Under the pieces are notes generated by a model, which had not been told where the DNA came from, searched no databases, and worked only from the letters and a program-made list of their open reading frames with translations. From assembly GCA_905221035.1 (NCBI GenBank), contig CAJNBP010000003.1:62001-126000 (forward strand): DNA of 64,000 bases, read 5' to 3'. This document shows, in pieces, positions 9,853-18,551 of the stretch. The stretch is from a bacterium. Lineage in GTDB: Bacteria; Bacillota; Bacilli; Lactobacillales; Streptococcaceae. The first letter of the stretch is position 1. Every line of letters begins with the position of its first letter. A program made the translations under genes and the position numbers.

Positions 9853-10419
9853 TCAGGCCTGGTCTGTCCGAGAGAAATTGCTGACGACGGTGATATTGCG
9901 ATTAGGAACGAAGTGTAGAACCTGGTCTTCTCCTCGGAGTTGTGTTGTTCGAATACCGACGCTGACGACCTTTCCCGATACAGTAATAGGCCCATTTGTC
10001 AGAACAACCTCATCTCCTACATCCAGTTGACGTTCAAAGAGGATGAAAAAGCCATTGATGACATCAGACAGAAAACCTTGGGCTCCCATACCAATAGCCA
10101 CCCCAGCAATTCCAGCACCTGCCAGCAAACTAGAAACAGGCAAACCTAAAATCGACAAAATGCAGTAAAGCAAAAAGAAATAAAGGGTATAATTAAACAC
10201 ATTTTCTAGCAGACGTGAGATGGTTTTCTGACGCCCGACATCATGGTGAGACATTTTTAGAGAAGGCTTGACAATTCTCTGCACCATGGTATGAAGCAGT
10301 TTCTTAGCTATATAAAAGAGTAAAAACAGGAATAACAGAGAAATTAACTTGGTTAAGATATTCTCAATAATCGTTGTTATATCAAGCTTGTTGAGGTAGG
10401 TTTGAAAAAATTCTTGCAT
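9853..10419 (-). CDS. Small MscS-family mechanosensitive channel
   Basis: A 188-residue membrane protein with a transmembrane segment near residues 20-40 and the glycine/alanine-rich pore helix of MscS (LLAGAGIAGVAIGMGAQGF, about 90-108), then the start of the beta domain (GDEVVL, GPITVSGKVVSVGIRTTQLR). It ends soon after the beta domain, so the cytosolic vestibule of larger MscS proteins is absent. The ATG at 10419 is preferred over the upstream start at 10485: AAAGGAG precedes it and an extended -10 promoter lies at 10438-10446, inside the longer reading. Confidence 0.88.
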   Translation of the reverse strand: MQEFFQTYLNKLDITTIIENILTKLISLLFLFLLFYIAKKLLHTMVQRIVKPSLKMSHHDVGRQKTISRLLENVFNYTLYFFLLYCILSILGLPVSSLLAGAGIAGVAIGMGAQGFLSDVINGFFILFERQLDVGDEVVLTNGPITVSGKVVSVGIRTTQLRGEDQVLHFVPNRNITVVSNFSRTDQA

Positions 10420-10437
10420 ATAAAACTCCTTTCGTTT

Positions 10438-10446
10438 ATTATACCA
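10438..10446 (-). promoter_or_regulatory. Extended -10 promoter of the MscS-family gene
   Basis: TGGTATAAT on the minus strand, about 20 nt before the chosen ATG. No good -35 is seen, as is common with extended -10 promoters. It argues against the longer reading frame. Confidence 0.6.
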
Positions 10447-10501
10447 TAATTTCACAAGTGATAAATATTCAAAAATAATAGCCAAAATAGACAGAAAATT
10501 C

Positions 10502-10530
10502 TTGATTTTAGCTCATATTTATACTATAAT
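10502..10530 (+). promoter_or_regulatory. sstT promoter
   Basis: TTGATT, 17-nt spacer, TATAAT; 30 nt before the sstT start and its AAAGGAG site. Confidence 0.75.
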
Positions 10531-10560
10531 CATAAACATTACACAACAAAGGAGATTGTT

Positions 10561-11766
10561 ATGAAAAAAATCATTCATGCTTGGAATAAGGCAAGCCTGA
10601 TCAAACGCATCTTGATTGGTATGCTTATTGGAGGAACTCTAGGACTGACACTTCCTAACATTTCAGGAATTGGCCTGCTCGGAGATCTCTTTGTTGGTGG
10701 CCTCAAAGCCATCGCACCGATTCTGGTCTTTGCCCTCGTTGCTAACGCCCTATCCCAACATCAAAAGGGACAAGATAGCAATATGAAAACGGTTATCTTC
10801 CTTTACTTGGTAGGAACCTTCGCCGCTGCCCTTATCGCTGTACTAGCAAGTTTCATCGTCCCTGTTGAAATTACCCTAAATAGTGCTAATACCGATATTG
10901 CTCCACCAGATGGGATTGGACAGGTCCTCAGCAACCTCTTGCTCAAACTGGTTGACAATCCAGTCAATGCCCTTGTCACAGCCAACTACATTGGTATCCT
11001 ATCATGGGCAGTTGTTTTCGGGATTGCCATGAGAGAGGCCAGCAAAAATAGTAAAGAATTGCTCAAAACTATGGCTGATGTGACTTCTAAAATTGTCGAA
11101 TGGATCATTAACCTAGCTCCATTTGGGATCTTAGGACTCGTATTTAAAACCATCTCCGATAAGGGAATCGGAAGCCTAGCCAACTACGGAATCTTGCTTG
11201 CCCTCTTGGTGACAACTATGTTCTTTGTGGCCCTAGTAGTCAATCCATTGATTGCCTTCCTCTTTATGAAGAGAAATCCTTATCCCCTCGTTTGGAAATG
11301 TTTGCGTGTCAGCGGTGTGACAGCCTTCTTCACTCGTAGTTCTGCAGCTAACATCCCTGTCAACATGAAACTTTGCCACGACCTCGGACTAGATCCAGAT
11401 ACCTATTCTGTTTCTATCCCACTTGGTTCTACTATCAACATGGCCGGGGCAGCGATTACCATTAACGTTTTGACTCTTGCTGCAGTAAATACTCTTGGAA
11501 TCCCTGTTGACTTTGCGACAGCCTTTGTCCTCAGTGTGGTAGCAGCTATTTCAGCCTGTGGTGCTTCTGGTATTGCGGGAGGTTCCCTCCTTCTTATCCC
11601 AGTTGCTTGTAGCCTTTTCGGTATTTCTAACGATATTGCCATGCAAGTTGTCGGAGTTGGATTTGTCATCGGGGTCATCCAAGACTCATGTGAAACAGCC
11701 CTCAACTCGTCTACAGACGTCCTCTTTACTGCCGTTGCCGAATACGCAGCAGCCCGTAAAAAATAA
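10561..11766 (+). CDS. sstT: Serine/threonine:sodium symporter SstT
   Basis: Na+-driven serine/threonine uptake carrier of the DAACS (dicarboxylate/amino acid:cation symporter) family. The 401 residues are almost wholly hydrophobic with about eight transmembrane helices and two re-entrant loops. The serine-rich hairpin [12 protein letters not shown] (about 260-271) and the substrate-site stretch [13 protein letters not shown] (about 288-300) are typical of SstT. It has its own promoter, a strong ribosome binding site and a terminator, so it is monocistronic. Confidence 0.94.
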   Translation: MKKIIHAWNKASLIKRILIGMLIGGTLGLTLPNISGIGLLGDLFVGGLKAIAPILVFALVANALSQHQKGQDSNMKTVIFLYLVGTFAAALIAVLASFIVPVEITLNSANTDIAPPDGIGQVLSNLLLKLVDNPVNALVTANYIGILSWAVVFGIAMREASKNSKELLKTMADVTSKIVEWIINLAPFGILGLVFKTISDKGIGSLANYGILLALLVTTMFFVALVVNPLIAFLFMKRNPYPLVWKCLRVSGVTAFFTRSSAANIPVNMKLCHDLGLDPDTYSVSIPLGSTINMAGAAITINVLTLAAVNTLGIPVDFATAFVLSVVAAISACGASGIAGGSLLLIPVACSLFGISNDIAMQVVGVGFVIGVIQDSCETALNSSTDVLFTAVAEYAAARKK

Positions 11767-11771
11767 TCCAT

Positions 11772-11804
11772 AAAGACAAGCCTGCTCAGGTTTTGTCTTT
11801 TGCT
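11772..11804 (+). terminator. sstT terminator
   Basis: AAAGACAA and TTGTCTTT arms enclose an inner CC/GG pair and are followed by a T-rich run, 6 nt past the sstT stop. Confidence 0.75.
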
Positions 11805-11820
11805 CTTTTATTCTAACTTA

Positions 11821-11926
11821 TACTCTTCGAAAATCAAATTCAAACCACGTCAGCTTTGCCTTGCCGTACTCAAGTACTGCCTACGGCTAGCTTCCTAGTT
11901 TGCTCTTTGATTTTCATTGAGTATTA
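11821..11926 (+). repeat. BOX element, boxA-boxC form without boxB
   Basis: Starts TACTCTTCGAAAATC and ends TTTTCATTGAGTATTA, with the boxA core CGTCAGC...CCTTGCCGTA and the boxC core CGGCTAGCTTCCTAGTTTGC, but no boxB unit between. BOX elements are mobile-like intergenic repeats of S. pneumoniae and close relatives. This copy ends 14 nt before the start of the ArAE-family gene, so it forms that gene's leader. Confidence 0.88.
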
Positions 11927-11939
11927 TCAGGAAATTCTT

Positions 11940-12893
11940 ATGTCTATTAGCCAACGTACGACCAAGCTCATCTTAGCCACCTGTCTTGCCTGTCTTCTTG
12001 CTTATTTTCTCAATCTTTCTTCCGCAGTTTCAGCCGGAATTATCGCTCTCCTAAGCCTATCTGATACACGTAGAAGTACTTTAAAACTGGCCCGCAATCG
12101 TCTTTTTTCTATGCTTCTAGCTCTGGCTATTGGAGTTTTAGCTTTTCACTTGAGCGGATTTCATATCTGGAGCCTTGGCCTCTATCTGGCTCTTTATGTA
12201 CCCATAGCCTACAAGATGGGCTGGGAAATTGGCATCACACCAAGCACTGTTTTGGTCAGCCATCTCTTGGTACAAGAATCAACCTCTCCAGACCTTCTAG
12301 TCAATGAATTCCTTCTCTTTGCTATCGGTACAGGGTTTGCCCTGCTTGTCAATCTCTACATGCCTTCACGAGAAGAGAAAATCCAGCACTACCACACGCT
12401 AGTCGAAGAAAAGTTAAAAGATATCCTCCAACGCTTCAAATACTACTTATCCAGAGGGGACGGCCGCAACCGAGCACAGCTGGTGGAAGAATTAGACACC
12501 CTTTTGGAAGAAGCCCTCAGACTGGTCTATTTAGATCACTCTGACCACCTCTTTCACCAGACTGATTACCATATCCACTACTTTGAGATGAGACAGCGTC
12601 AAAGTCGTATCCTGAGAAACATGGCCCAGCAGATCAACACCTGTCACCTAGCTGCTAGTGAAAGTCTGATTTTGGCCCAACTCTTTTCAAAAATTGCAGG
12701 GCAACTGAGCCAGACCAATCCTGCTTCTGATTTGCTAGATGAAATTGAACGTTATCTGGAAGTCTTCCGAAACCGCAGTCTACCCAAGACAAGAGAAGAA
12801 TTTGAAACCCGTGCCACCCTTCTTCAACTCCTACGCGAAGCCAAAACCTTCATCCAAGTAAAAGTTGATTTTTTCCAAAAATATGGACAGTAA
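11940..12893 (+). CDS. ArAE-family (DUF939-type) membrane protein, putative aromatic acid exporter
   Basis: A 317-residue protein: an N-terminal half of about four transmembrane helices (residues 8-135) and a C-terminal cytosolic helical domain. It matches the aromatic acid exporter family of Firmicutes (FUSC-like fold) in layout, including SDTRRSTLKLARNRL after the second helix. The substrate is unknown. The frame is open back to 11856, but that upstream part is translated BOX repeat, so I start at the ATG at 11940, with only a weak GGAA site. Its TAA is the first triplet of the next BOX end. The gene is bracketed by two BOX elements in the same orientation. Confidence 0.82.
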   Translation: MSISQRTTKLILATCLACLLAYFLNLSSAVSAGIIALLSLSDTRRSTLKLARNRLFSMLLALAIGVLAFHLSGFHIWSLGLYLALYVPIAYKMGWEIGITPSTVLVSHLLVQESTSPDLLVNEFLLFAIGTGFALLVNLYMPSREEKIQHYHTLVEEKLKDILQRFKYYLSRGDGRNRAQLVEELDTLLEEALRLVYLDHSDHLFHQTDYHIHYFEMRQRQSRILRNMAQQINTCHLAASESLILAQLFSKIAGQLSQTNPASDLLDEIERYLEVFRNRSLPKTREEFETRATLLQLLREAKTFIQVKVDFFQKYGQ

Positions 12894-13086
12894 TACTCTT
12901 CGAAAATCTCTTCAAACTACGTCAGCGTCGCCTTGCCGTATATAGGTTACTGACTTCGTCAGTTCTATCCACAACCTCAAAACGGTGTTTTGAGCTGACT
13001 TCGTCAGTTCTATCCACAACCTCAAAACGGTGTTTTGAGTAGCCTACGGCTAGCTTCCTAGTTTGCTCTTTGATTTTCATTGAGTA
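12894..13086 (+). repeat. BOX element with two boxB units (A-B-B-C)
   Basis: boxA begins at TACTCTTCGAAAATC; two identical 45-bp boxB units follow at 12950-12994 and 12995-13039 (each starts CTGACTTCGTCAGTTC and ends CGGTGTTTTGAG); boxC ends TTTTCATTGAGTA. The element starts directly after the stop codon of the ArAE-family gene. The exact tandem boxB pair implies recent duplication. Confidence 0.9.
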
Positions 13087-13087
13087 T

Positions 13088-13145
13088 AAAAAAGAAAACT
13101 TCAGACCAATCACAAAAGGTGAATATCTGAAGTTTTCTTTTATTT
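13088..13145. terminator. Strong bidirectional terminator
   Basis: AAAGAAAACTTCAGA (13091-13105) and its exact reverse complement (13126-13140) form a 15-bp stem with A-rich and T-rich flanks on both sides. It ends transcription of the ArAE-family gene and would also stop anything arriving from the prfC side. Confidence 0.85.
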
Positions 13146-13458
13146 ATAGGTTAGTACCATAAAGGTTAGTAACAGGACGAATAAGCTATATAATTTAGCA
13201 TCTTTTCCATAGGAAATTGAGATAAGATACAGTATACCTTACTGTCACATTATCCACGACACTGAGTTTGGCAAATCGATTCTATTTGCCAAACGAAGTT
13301 AATGAGGCAGTTAGCTAGTTCGCTTCCTTGCCCTTACGACACGAAGAGGCGAAAACGATTATTTTTCGCCGATGAGTTAGTAAGGCAGTTAGCTAGTTCG
13401 CCAAATAGCGACTAGCGTCCAACAATTAGGAACTTTAGTTCCAATTGTTGGTACTGAG
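13146..13458. repeat. Gene-free region with four hairpins and a direct repeat
   Basis: No credible reading frame. It holds ACAGTA/TACTGT (13229-13245), an 11-bp stem GTTTGGCAAAT/ATTTGCCAAAC with loop CGATTCT (13266-13294), an 8-bp stem GGCGAAAA/TTTTCGCC with loop CGATTAT (13348-13370), and a long stem built on CCAACAATT/AATTGTTGG (13419-13451) beside the prfC stop. The second and third hairpins are each followed by a 26-bp near-identical direct repeat (13298-13323 and 13376-13401; 24 of 26 match; core GGCAGTTAGCTAGTTCGC). Confidence 0.7.
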
Positions 13459-15003
13459 TCACATCTTCTCCTCCAACTCTACATCTGGGTACTTGTCCGC
13501 AAACCAGCGGAGGGCAAAGTCATTTTCAAAGAGGAAGACTGGTTGGTCAAAACGGTCTTTAGCCAAGATATTTCGACTCGATGACATCCGTTCATCCAAA
13601 TCCTCAGGCTTGATCCAACGAACGGTCTTTTTACCCATTGGGCTCATGACCACTTCCGCATTGTACTCGCCTTCCATACGGTGCTTAAAGACTTCAAACT
13701 GAAGTTGACCAACAGCGCCTAGCATGTACTCGCCTGTTTGGTAATTCTTATAAAGCTGGATGGCTCCTTCTTGCACCAATTGTTCAATCCCCTTGTGGAA
13801 GGATTTTTGCTTCATAACATTCTTAGCAGAAACTTTCATGAAAATTTCAGGAGTAAAGGTTGGCAGGGGTTCAAATTCAAACTTGTTTTTACCAACCGTC
13901 AAGGTATCCCCAACCTGATAAGTACCGGTATCGTAAACCCCGATAATATCACCTGCCACGGCATTAGTGACATTTTCACGGCTTTCCGCCATAAACTGAG
14001 TCACATTCGATAATTTAGCTCCCTTACCAGTACGAGGTAGATTAACACTCATACCGCGCTCAAATTCACCTGATACGATACGGACAAAGGCAATACGGTC
14101 ACGGTGACGAGGGTCCATGTTGGCTTGGATTTTAAAGACAAAGCCTGAGAAATCCTTGTCATAAGGATCCACAATTTCACCGTCCGTTTTCTTGTGCCCA
14201 TGTGGTTCTGGAGCAAACTTGAGGAAGGTTTCAAGGAAGGTCTGCACACCAAAGTTTGTCAGGGCTGAACCGAAGAAGACAGGCGTCAATTCTCCAGCAA
14301 GGATAGCTTCCTCTGAAAACTCATTCCCAGCTTCATTTAAAAGCTCAATATCATCTTTGACTTGCTCGTAGAAAGGATTGCTTCCAAAAAGCTTGTCTCC
14401 ATCTTCTAGACTGGCAAAACGTTCATCCCCTTTGTAGAGCTCCAAGCGTTGGTTATAGAGGTCATACAAGCCTTCAAAGGCTTTCCCCATCCCGATTGGC
14501 CAGTTCATCGGATAGCTAGCAATGCCCAAGACTTCTTCCAATTCTTGCAAGAGGTCCAGCGGCTCACGACCATCACGGTCCAGCTTGTTCATAAAGGTAA
14601 AGACTGGAATGCCACGATGTTTCACAACCTCAAATAATTTCTTGGTTTGGGCCTCGATACCCTTGGCAGAGTCCACGACCATGACCGCAGCATCCACCGC
14701 CATCAAGGTACGATAGGTATCTTCTGAGAAGTCCTCGTGCCCTGGTGTATCTAGGATATTCACGCGCTTGCCGTCGTAGTCAAATTGCATAACAGATGAA
14801 GTAACAGAAATCCCACGCTGCTTCTCGATATCCATCCAGTCAGACTTGGCAAAAGTCCCTGTTTTCTTCCCTTTTACCGTACCAGCCTCACGAATCTCGC
14901 CCCCAAAGTAGAGCAACTGCTCAGTAATAGTAGTTTTCCCCGCGTCCGGGTGAGAGATGATGGCAAAGGTACGACGTTTCTTAATTTCTTCTTGAATATT
15001 CAT
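13459..15003 (-). CDS. prfC: Peptide chain release factor 3
   Basis: Translational GTPase that recycles RF1/RF2 from the ribosome after peptide release. The 514 residues start with the GTPase domain: G1 [14 protein letters not shown] (about 18-31), G3 [14 protein letters not shown] (about 86-99), G4 NKLD (about 140). An EF-Tu-like beta domain and an RF3-specific C-terminal domain follow. Length is normal for the family. It is transcribed alone from a strong promoter (15093-15121), diverging from gatCAB. A long hairpin without a U-tract lies just beyond its stop. Confidence 0.97.
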   Translation of the reverse strand: MNIQEEIKKRRTFAIISHPDAGKTTITEQLLYFGGEIREAGTVKGKKTGTFAKSDWMDIEKQRGISVTSSVMQFDYDGKRVNILDTPGHEDFSEDTYRTLMAVDAAVMVVDSAKGIEAQTKKLFEVVKHRGIPVFTFMNKLDRDGREPLDLLQELEEVLGIASYPMNWPIGMGKAFEGLYDLYNQRLELYKGDERFASLEDGDKLFGSNPFYEQVKDDIELLNEAGNEFSEEAILAGELTPVFFGSALTNFGVQTFLETFLKFAPEPHGHKKTDGEIVDPYDKDFSGFVFKIQANMDPRHRDRIAFVRIVSGEFERGMSVNLPRTGKGAKLSNVTQFMAESRENVTNAVAGDIIGVYDTGTYQVGDTLTVGKNKFEFEPLPTFTPEIFMKVSAKNVMKQKSFHKGIEQLVQEGAIQLYKNYQTGEYMLGAVGQLQFEVFKHRMEGEYNAEVVMSPMGKKTVRWIKPEDLDERMSSSRNILAKDRFDQPVFLFENDFALRWFADKYPDVELEEKM

Positions 15004-15092
15004 AAGTTCTCTTTCTTTGATTCTCTATTTTTCTTGTTTCGATATCTAAGAATGATTTCTACATTGGATTTTACCATTCCTTTCAACACTCC

Positions 15093-15121
15093 ATTATATC
15101 GGATTTTAGCATTTTTTTCAA
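15093..15121 (-). promoter_or_regulatory. prfC promoter
   Basis: TTGAAA, 17-nt spacer, TATAAT on the minus strand. A second extended -10 (TGGTAAAAT, 15068-15076) lies nearer the gene and could be a second start point. Confidence 0.75.
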
Positions 15122-15166
15122 TTTCTATTTCTTTTCACTTCCCCCTCCCTTATTTATAGGAAAATA

Positions 15167-15175
15167 TGGTAAAAT
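15167..15175 (+). promoter_or_regulatory. gatCAB promoter (extended -10)
   Basis: TGGTAAAAT, 40 nt before the gatC start; no clear -35. It is divergent from the prfC promoter, about 45 nt away. Confidence 0.55.
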
Positions 15176-15215
15176 AGAACAGACTAAAAATCATCATTTC
15201 ACGAAAGGATGCAAG

Positions 15216-15518
15216 ATGAAAATTACGCAAGAAGAGGTAACACACGTTGCCAATCTTTCAAAATTAAGATTCTCTGAAGAAGAAACTGCTGCCTTTGCGA
15301 CTACCTTGTCTAAGATTGTAGACATGGTTGAATTGCTGGGCGAAGTTGACACTACTGGTGTCGCACCTACTACAACCATGGCTGACCGCAAAACTGTACT
15401 CCGCCCTGATGTGGCCGAAGAAGGTACAGACCGTGACCGCCTGTTTAAGAACGTACCTGAAAAAGACAACTACTATATCAAGGTACCAGCTATCCTAGAC
15501 GATGGAGGAGATGCCTAA
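15216..15518 (+). CDS. gatC: Asp-tRNA(Asn)/Glu-tRNA(Gln) amidotransferase subunit C
   Basis: Small subunit of the GatCAB amidotransferase, which turns misacylated Glu-tRNA(Gln) (and Asp-tRNA(Asn)) into the correct amide form; it stabilises GatA. The 100 residues show the standard [17 protein letters not shown] start and the C-terminal LRPDVAE segment. AAAGGA precedes the ATG. Its stop overlaps the gatA start by one base (TAATG), and gatA and gatB are overlapped the same way, so the complex is made from a tightly coupled operon. Confidence 0.96.
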   Translation: MKITQEEVTHVANLSKLRFSEEETAAFATTLSKIVDMVELLGEVDTTGVAPTTTMADRKTVLRPDVAEEGTDRDRLFKNVPEKDNYYIKVPAILDDGGDA

Positions 15519-16984
15519 TGACTTTTAATAACAAAACTATTGAAGACTTGCACAATCTCCTTGTGTCTAAGGAAATTTCTGCAACTGAATTGACCCAAGC
15601 AACCCTTGAAGATATCCAATCTCGCGAGACAGCTATCAACGCTTTCGTCACAATCGCTGAGGAGCAAGCCCTTGCGCAAGCTAAGGCTATTGATGAGGCC
15701 GGAATTGACGCTAACAATGTCCTTTCAGGAATTCCACTTGCTGTTAAGGATAACATCTCTACAGATGGTATCCTCACAACTGCAGCCTCAAAAATGCTCT
15801 ACAACTACGAGCCTATCTTTGATGCGACAGCCGTTTCCAATGCAAAGGCTAAAGGCATGATTGTCGTAGGGAAAACCAACATGGACGAGTTTGCCATGGG
15901 TGGTTCAGGTGAAACTTCACACTACGGTGCCACTAAAAATGCTTGGGACCAGACAAAGGTTCCTGGTGGGTCATCCAGTGGTTCTGCCGCAGCGGTAGCT
16001 TCTGGACAAGTCCGCTTGTCACTTGGTTCTGATACTGGTGGTTCTATCCGCCAACCTGCTGCCTTCAACGGAATCGTTGGTCTCAAACCGACCTACGGAA
16101 CGGTGTCTCGTTTCGGTCTCATTGCCTTCGGTAGCTCATTAGACCAGATTGGACCTTTTGCTCCTACTGTTAAGGAAAATGCCCTCTTGCTCAACGCTAT
16201 TGCCAGCGAAGATGCCAAAGACTCTACTTCTGCTCCTGTCCGCATTGCCGACTTTACTTCAAAAATCGGTCAAGACATCAAGGGCATGAAAATTGCTTTA
16301 CCTAAGGAATACCTCGGTGAAGGAATTGACCCAGAGGTTAAGGAAACCATTCTTAACGCAGCTAAGCACTTTGAAAAACTCGGTGCTATCGTCGAAGAAG
16401 TCAGCCTTCCTCACTCTAAATACGGTGTTGCCGTTTACTACATCATCGCTTCATCTGAAGCTTCATCAAACTTGCAACGTTTTGACGGTATCCGTTACGG
16501 CTACCGCGCAGAGGATGCGACTAATCTTGATGAAATCTATGTAAACAGCCGTAGCCAAGGTTTCGGTGAAGAAGTGAAACGTCGTATCATGCTAGGTACT
16601 TTCAGCCTTTCATCAGGTTACTACGATGCTTACTACAAGAAAGCTGGTCAAGTCCGTACCCTTATCATTCAAGATTTCGAAAAAGTCTTCGCGGATTACG
16701 ACTTGATTTTGGGCCCAACTGCTCCAAGCGTTGCCTATGACTTGGATTCACTCAACCACAACCCAGTTGCCATGTACTTGGCTGACCTCTTGACCATCCC
16801 CGTCAACTTGGCAGGTCTCCCAGGAATTTCGATTCCAGCTGGATTCTCTCAAGGTCTACCTATCGGACTGCAATTGATTGGTCCTAAGTACTCTGAGGAA
16901 ACCATTTACCAAGCTGCTGCTGCTTTCGAAGCAACAACAGACTACCACAAACAACAACCCGTGATTTTTGGAGGTGATAACTAA
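15518..16984 (+). CDS. gatA: Glutamyl-tRNA(Gln) amidotransferase subunit A
   Basis: Amidase subunit that frees ammonia from glutamine for transamidation. The 488 residues carry the amidase signature: catalytic lysine in [12 protein letters not shown] (near 78), [14 protein letters not shown] (about 150-163) with the cis-serine, and the nucleophilic serine in [13 protein letters not shown] (about 169-181). Middle gene of gatCAB, with one-base overlaps on both sides. No unusual features. Confidence 0.97.
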   Translation: MTFNNKTIEDLHNLLVSKEISATELTQATLEDIQSRETAINAFVTIAEEQALAQAKAIDEAGIDANNVLSGIPLAVKDNISTDGILTTAASKMLYNYEPIFDATAVSNAKAKGMIVVGKTNMDEFAMGGSGETSHYGATKNAWDQTKVPGGSSSGSAAAVASGQVRLSLGSDTGGSIRQPAAFNGIVGLKPTYGTVSRFGLIAFGSSLDQIGPFAPTVKENALLLNAIASEDAKDSTSAPVRIADFTSKIGQDIKGMKIALPKEYLGEGIDPEVKETILNAAKHFEKLGAIVEEVSLPHSKYGVAVYYIIASSEASSNLQRFDGIRYGYRAEDATNLDEIYVNSRSQGFGEEVKRRIMLGTFSLSSGYYDAYYKKAGQVRTLIIQDFEKVFADYDLILGPTAPSVAYDLDSLNHNPVAMYLADLLTIPVNLAGLPGISIPAGFSQGLPIGLQLIGPKYSEETIYQAAAAFEATTDYHKQQPVIFGGDN

Positions 16985-18426
16985 TGAACTTTGAAACAGT
17001 CATTGGACTTGAAGTCCACGTAGAGCTCAACACCAATTCAAAAATCTTCTCACCTACTTCTGCCCACTTCGGAAATGACCAAAATGCCAACACTAACGTG
17101 ATTGACTGGTCCTTCCCAGGAGTTCTGCCAGTTCTCAATAAAGGTGTTGTCGATGCTGGTATCAAGGCTGCTCTTGCCCTCAATATGGACATCCACAAAA
17201 AGATGCACTTTGACCGCAAAAACTACTTCTACCCTGATAATCCAAAAGCCTACCAAATTTCTCAGTTTGATGAGCCAATCGGTTATAACGGCTGGATTGA
17301 AGTCGAGCTAGAAGACGGTACGACTAAGAAAATCGGTATCGAACGTGCCCACCTAGAGGAAGACGCTGGTAAAAACACCCACGGTACAGATGGCTACTCT
17401 TATGTTGACCTCAACCGCCAAGGGGTACCTTTGATTGAGATTGTATCTGAAGCCGATATGCGTTCACCAGAGGAAGCTTATGCTTATTTAACAGCCCTCA
17501 AGGAAGTTATCCAGTATGCTGGCATTTCTGACGTTAAGATGGAAGAAGGTTCTATGCGTGTGGATGCCAATATCTCTCTTCGTCCATATGGTCAAGAAAA
17601 ATTCGGTACCAAAACTGAGTTGAAGAACCTCAACTCCTTCTCAAATGTTCGCAAAGGTCTTGAATACGAAGTCCAACGTCAGGCTGAAATCCTACGCTCA
17701 GGTGGTCAAATCCGCCAAGAAACACGCCGTTACGATGAAGCCAACAAAGCAACCATCCTCATGCGTGTTAAGGAAGGCGCTGCAGACTACCGCTACTTCC
17801 CAGAACCAGACCTCCCACTCTTTGAAATCTCAGACGAGTGGATTGAGGAAATGCGTACTGAATTGCCAGAGTTTCCAAAAGAACGCCGTGCGCGCTACGT
17901 ATCTGACCTTGGCTTGTCAGACTACGATGCTAGCCAGTTGACTGCAAACAAGGTCACTTCTGACTTCTTTGAAAAAGCTGTTGCCCTCGGTGGCGATGCC
18001 AAACAAGTCTCTAACTGGCTCCAAGGTGAAGTCGCTCAGTTCTTGAACGCTGAAGGCAAGATACTGGAACAAATCGAATTAACACCAGAAAACTTGGTAG
18101 AAATGATTGCCATCATCGAAGACGGCACGATCTCTTCTAAGATTGCCAAGAAAGTCTTTGTCCACCTGGCTAAAAATGGCGGTGGTGCGCGTGAATACGT
18201 GGAAAAAGCAGGAATGGTGCAAATCTCAGATCCAGATATCTTGATTCCAATCATCCACCAAGTCTTTGCGGATAACGAAGCCGCAGTTGCCGACTTCAAG
18301 TCAGGTAAACGTAACGCAGACAAGGCCTTTACAGGCTTCCTTATGAAAGCAACCAAAGGCCAAGCCAACCCACAAGTCGCCCTTAAACTACTTGCCCAAG
18401 AATTGGCGAAGTTGAAAGAAGATTAA
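16984..18426 (+). CDS. gatB: Asp/Glu-tRNA amidotransferase subunit B
   Basis: Binds the misacylated tRNA and carries out the ATP-dependent transamidation. The 480 residues begin [14 protein letters not shown] and include [32 protein letters not shown] and [15 protein letters not shown], all standard GatB core motifs; the C-terminal YqeY-like helical tail ends [15 protein letters not shown]. Last gene of the operon, followed by an intrinsic terminator. Confidence 0.97.
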   Translation: MNFETVIGLEVHVELNTNSKIFSPTSAHFGNDQNANTNVIDWSFPGVLPVLNKGVVDAGIKAALALNMDIHKKMHFDRKNYFYPDNPKAYQISQFDEPIGYNGWIEVELEDGTTKKIGIERAHLEEDAGKNTHGTDGYSYVDLNRQGVPLIEIVSEADMRSPEEAYAYLTALKEVIQYAGISDVKMEEGSMRVDANISLRPYGQEKFGTKTELKNLNSFSNVRKGLEYEVQRQAEILRSGGQIRQETRRYDEANKATILMRVKEGAADYRYFPEPDLPLFEISDEWIEEMRTELPEFPKERRARYVSDLGLSDYDASQLTANKVTSDFFEKAVALGGDAKQVSNWLQGEVAQFLNAEGKILEQIELTPENLVEMIAIIEDGTISSKIAKKVFVHLAKNGGGAREYVEKAGMVQISDPDILIPIIHQVFADNEAAVADFKSGKRNADKAFTGFLMKATKGQANPQVALKLLAQELAKLKED

Positions 18427-18436
18427 TATGTAAAAG

Positions 18437-18462
18437 AAACCAGCCCTGAGGTTGGTTTTTTC
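18437..18462 (+). terminator. gatCAB terminator
   Basis: A 9-bp stem (18437-18445 with 18450-18458, loop CTGA) followed by T residues. Its T-tract runs straight into the -35 box of the next promoter. Confidence 0.75.
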
Positions 18463-18491
18463 TTGACAAATTTATAGAAAGCGTTTACAAT
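18463..18491 (+). promoter_or_regulatory. Promoter with overlapping CcpA (cre) site
   Basis: TTGACA (18463-18468), 17-nt spacer, TACAAT (18486-18491). AGAAAGCGTTTACA at 18476-18489 matches the cre consensus TGNAANCGNTNNCA at all but the first base and covers the spacer and most of the -10, so bound CcpA would block RNA polymerase. Catabolite repression of the downstream dehydrogenase is inferred. Confidence 0.75.
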
Positions 18492-18551
18492 ATTACGTGT
18501 AAAGTTTCTAAAAAAGAAAACTAAAAATCGCAACAATAAGGAGTTATTCAT

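Noticed and set aside
11856..11939. Longer N-terminus of the ArAE-family protein
   Set aside because: The extra 28 codons are BOX sequence.
12922..13113. 63-residue frame with an internal repeat
   Set aside because: It is the translation of the BOX element's tandem boxB units.
13229..13451. CRISPR array
   Set aside because: Only two repeat copies, unequal spacing, stems outside the repeat and no cas genes.
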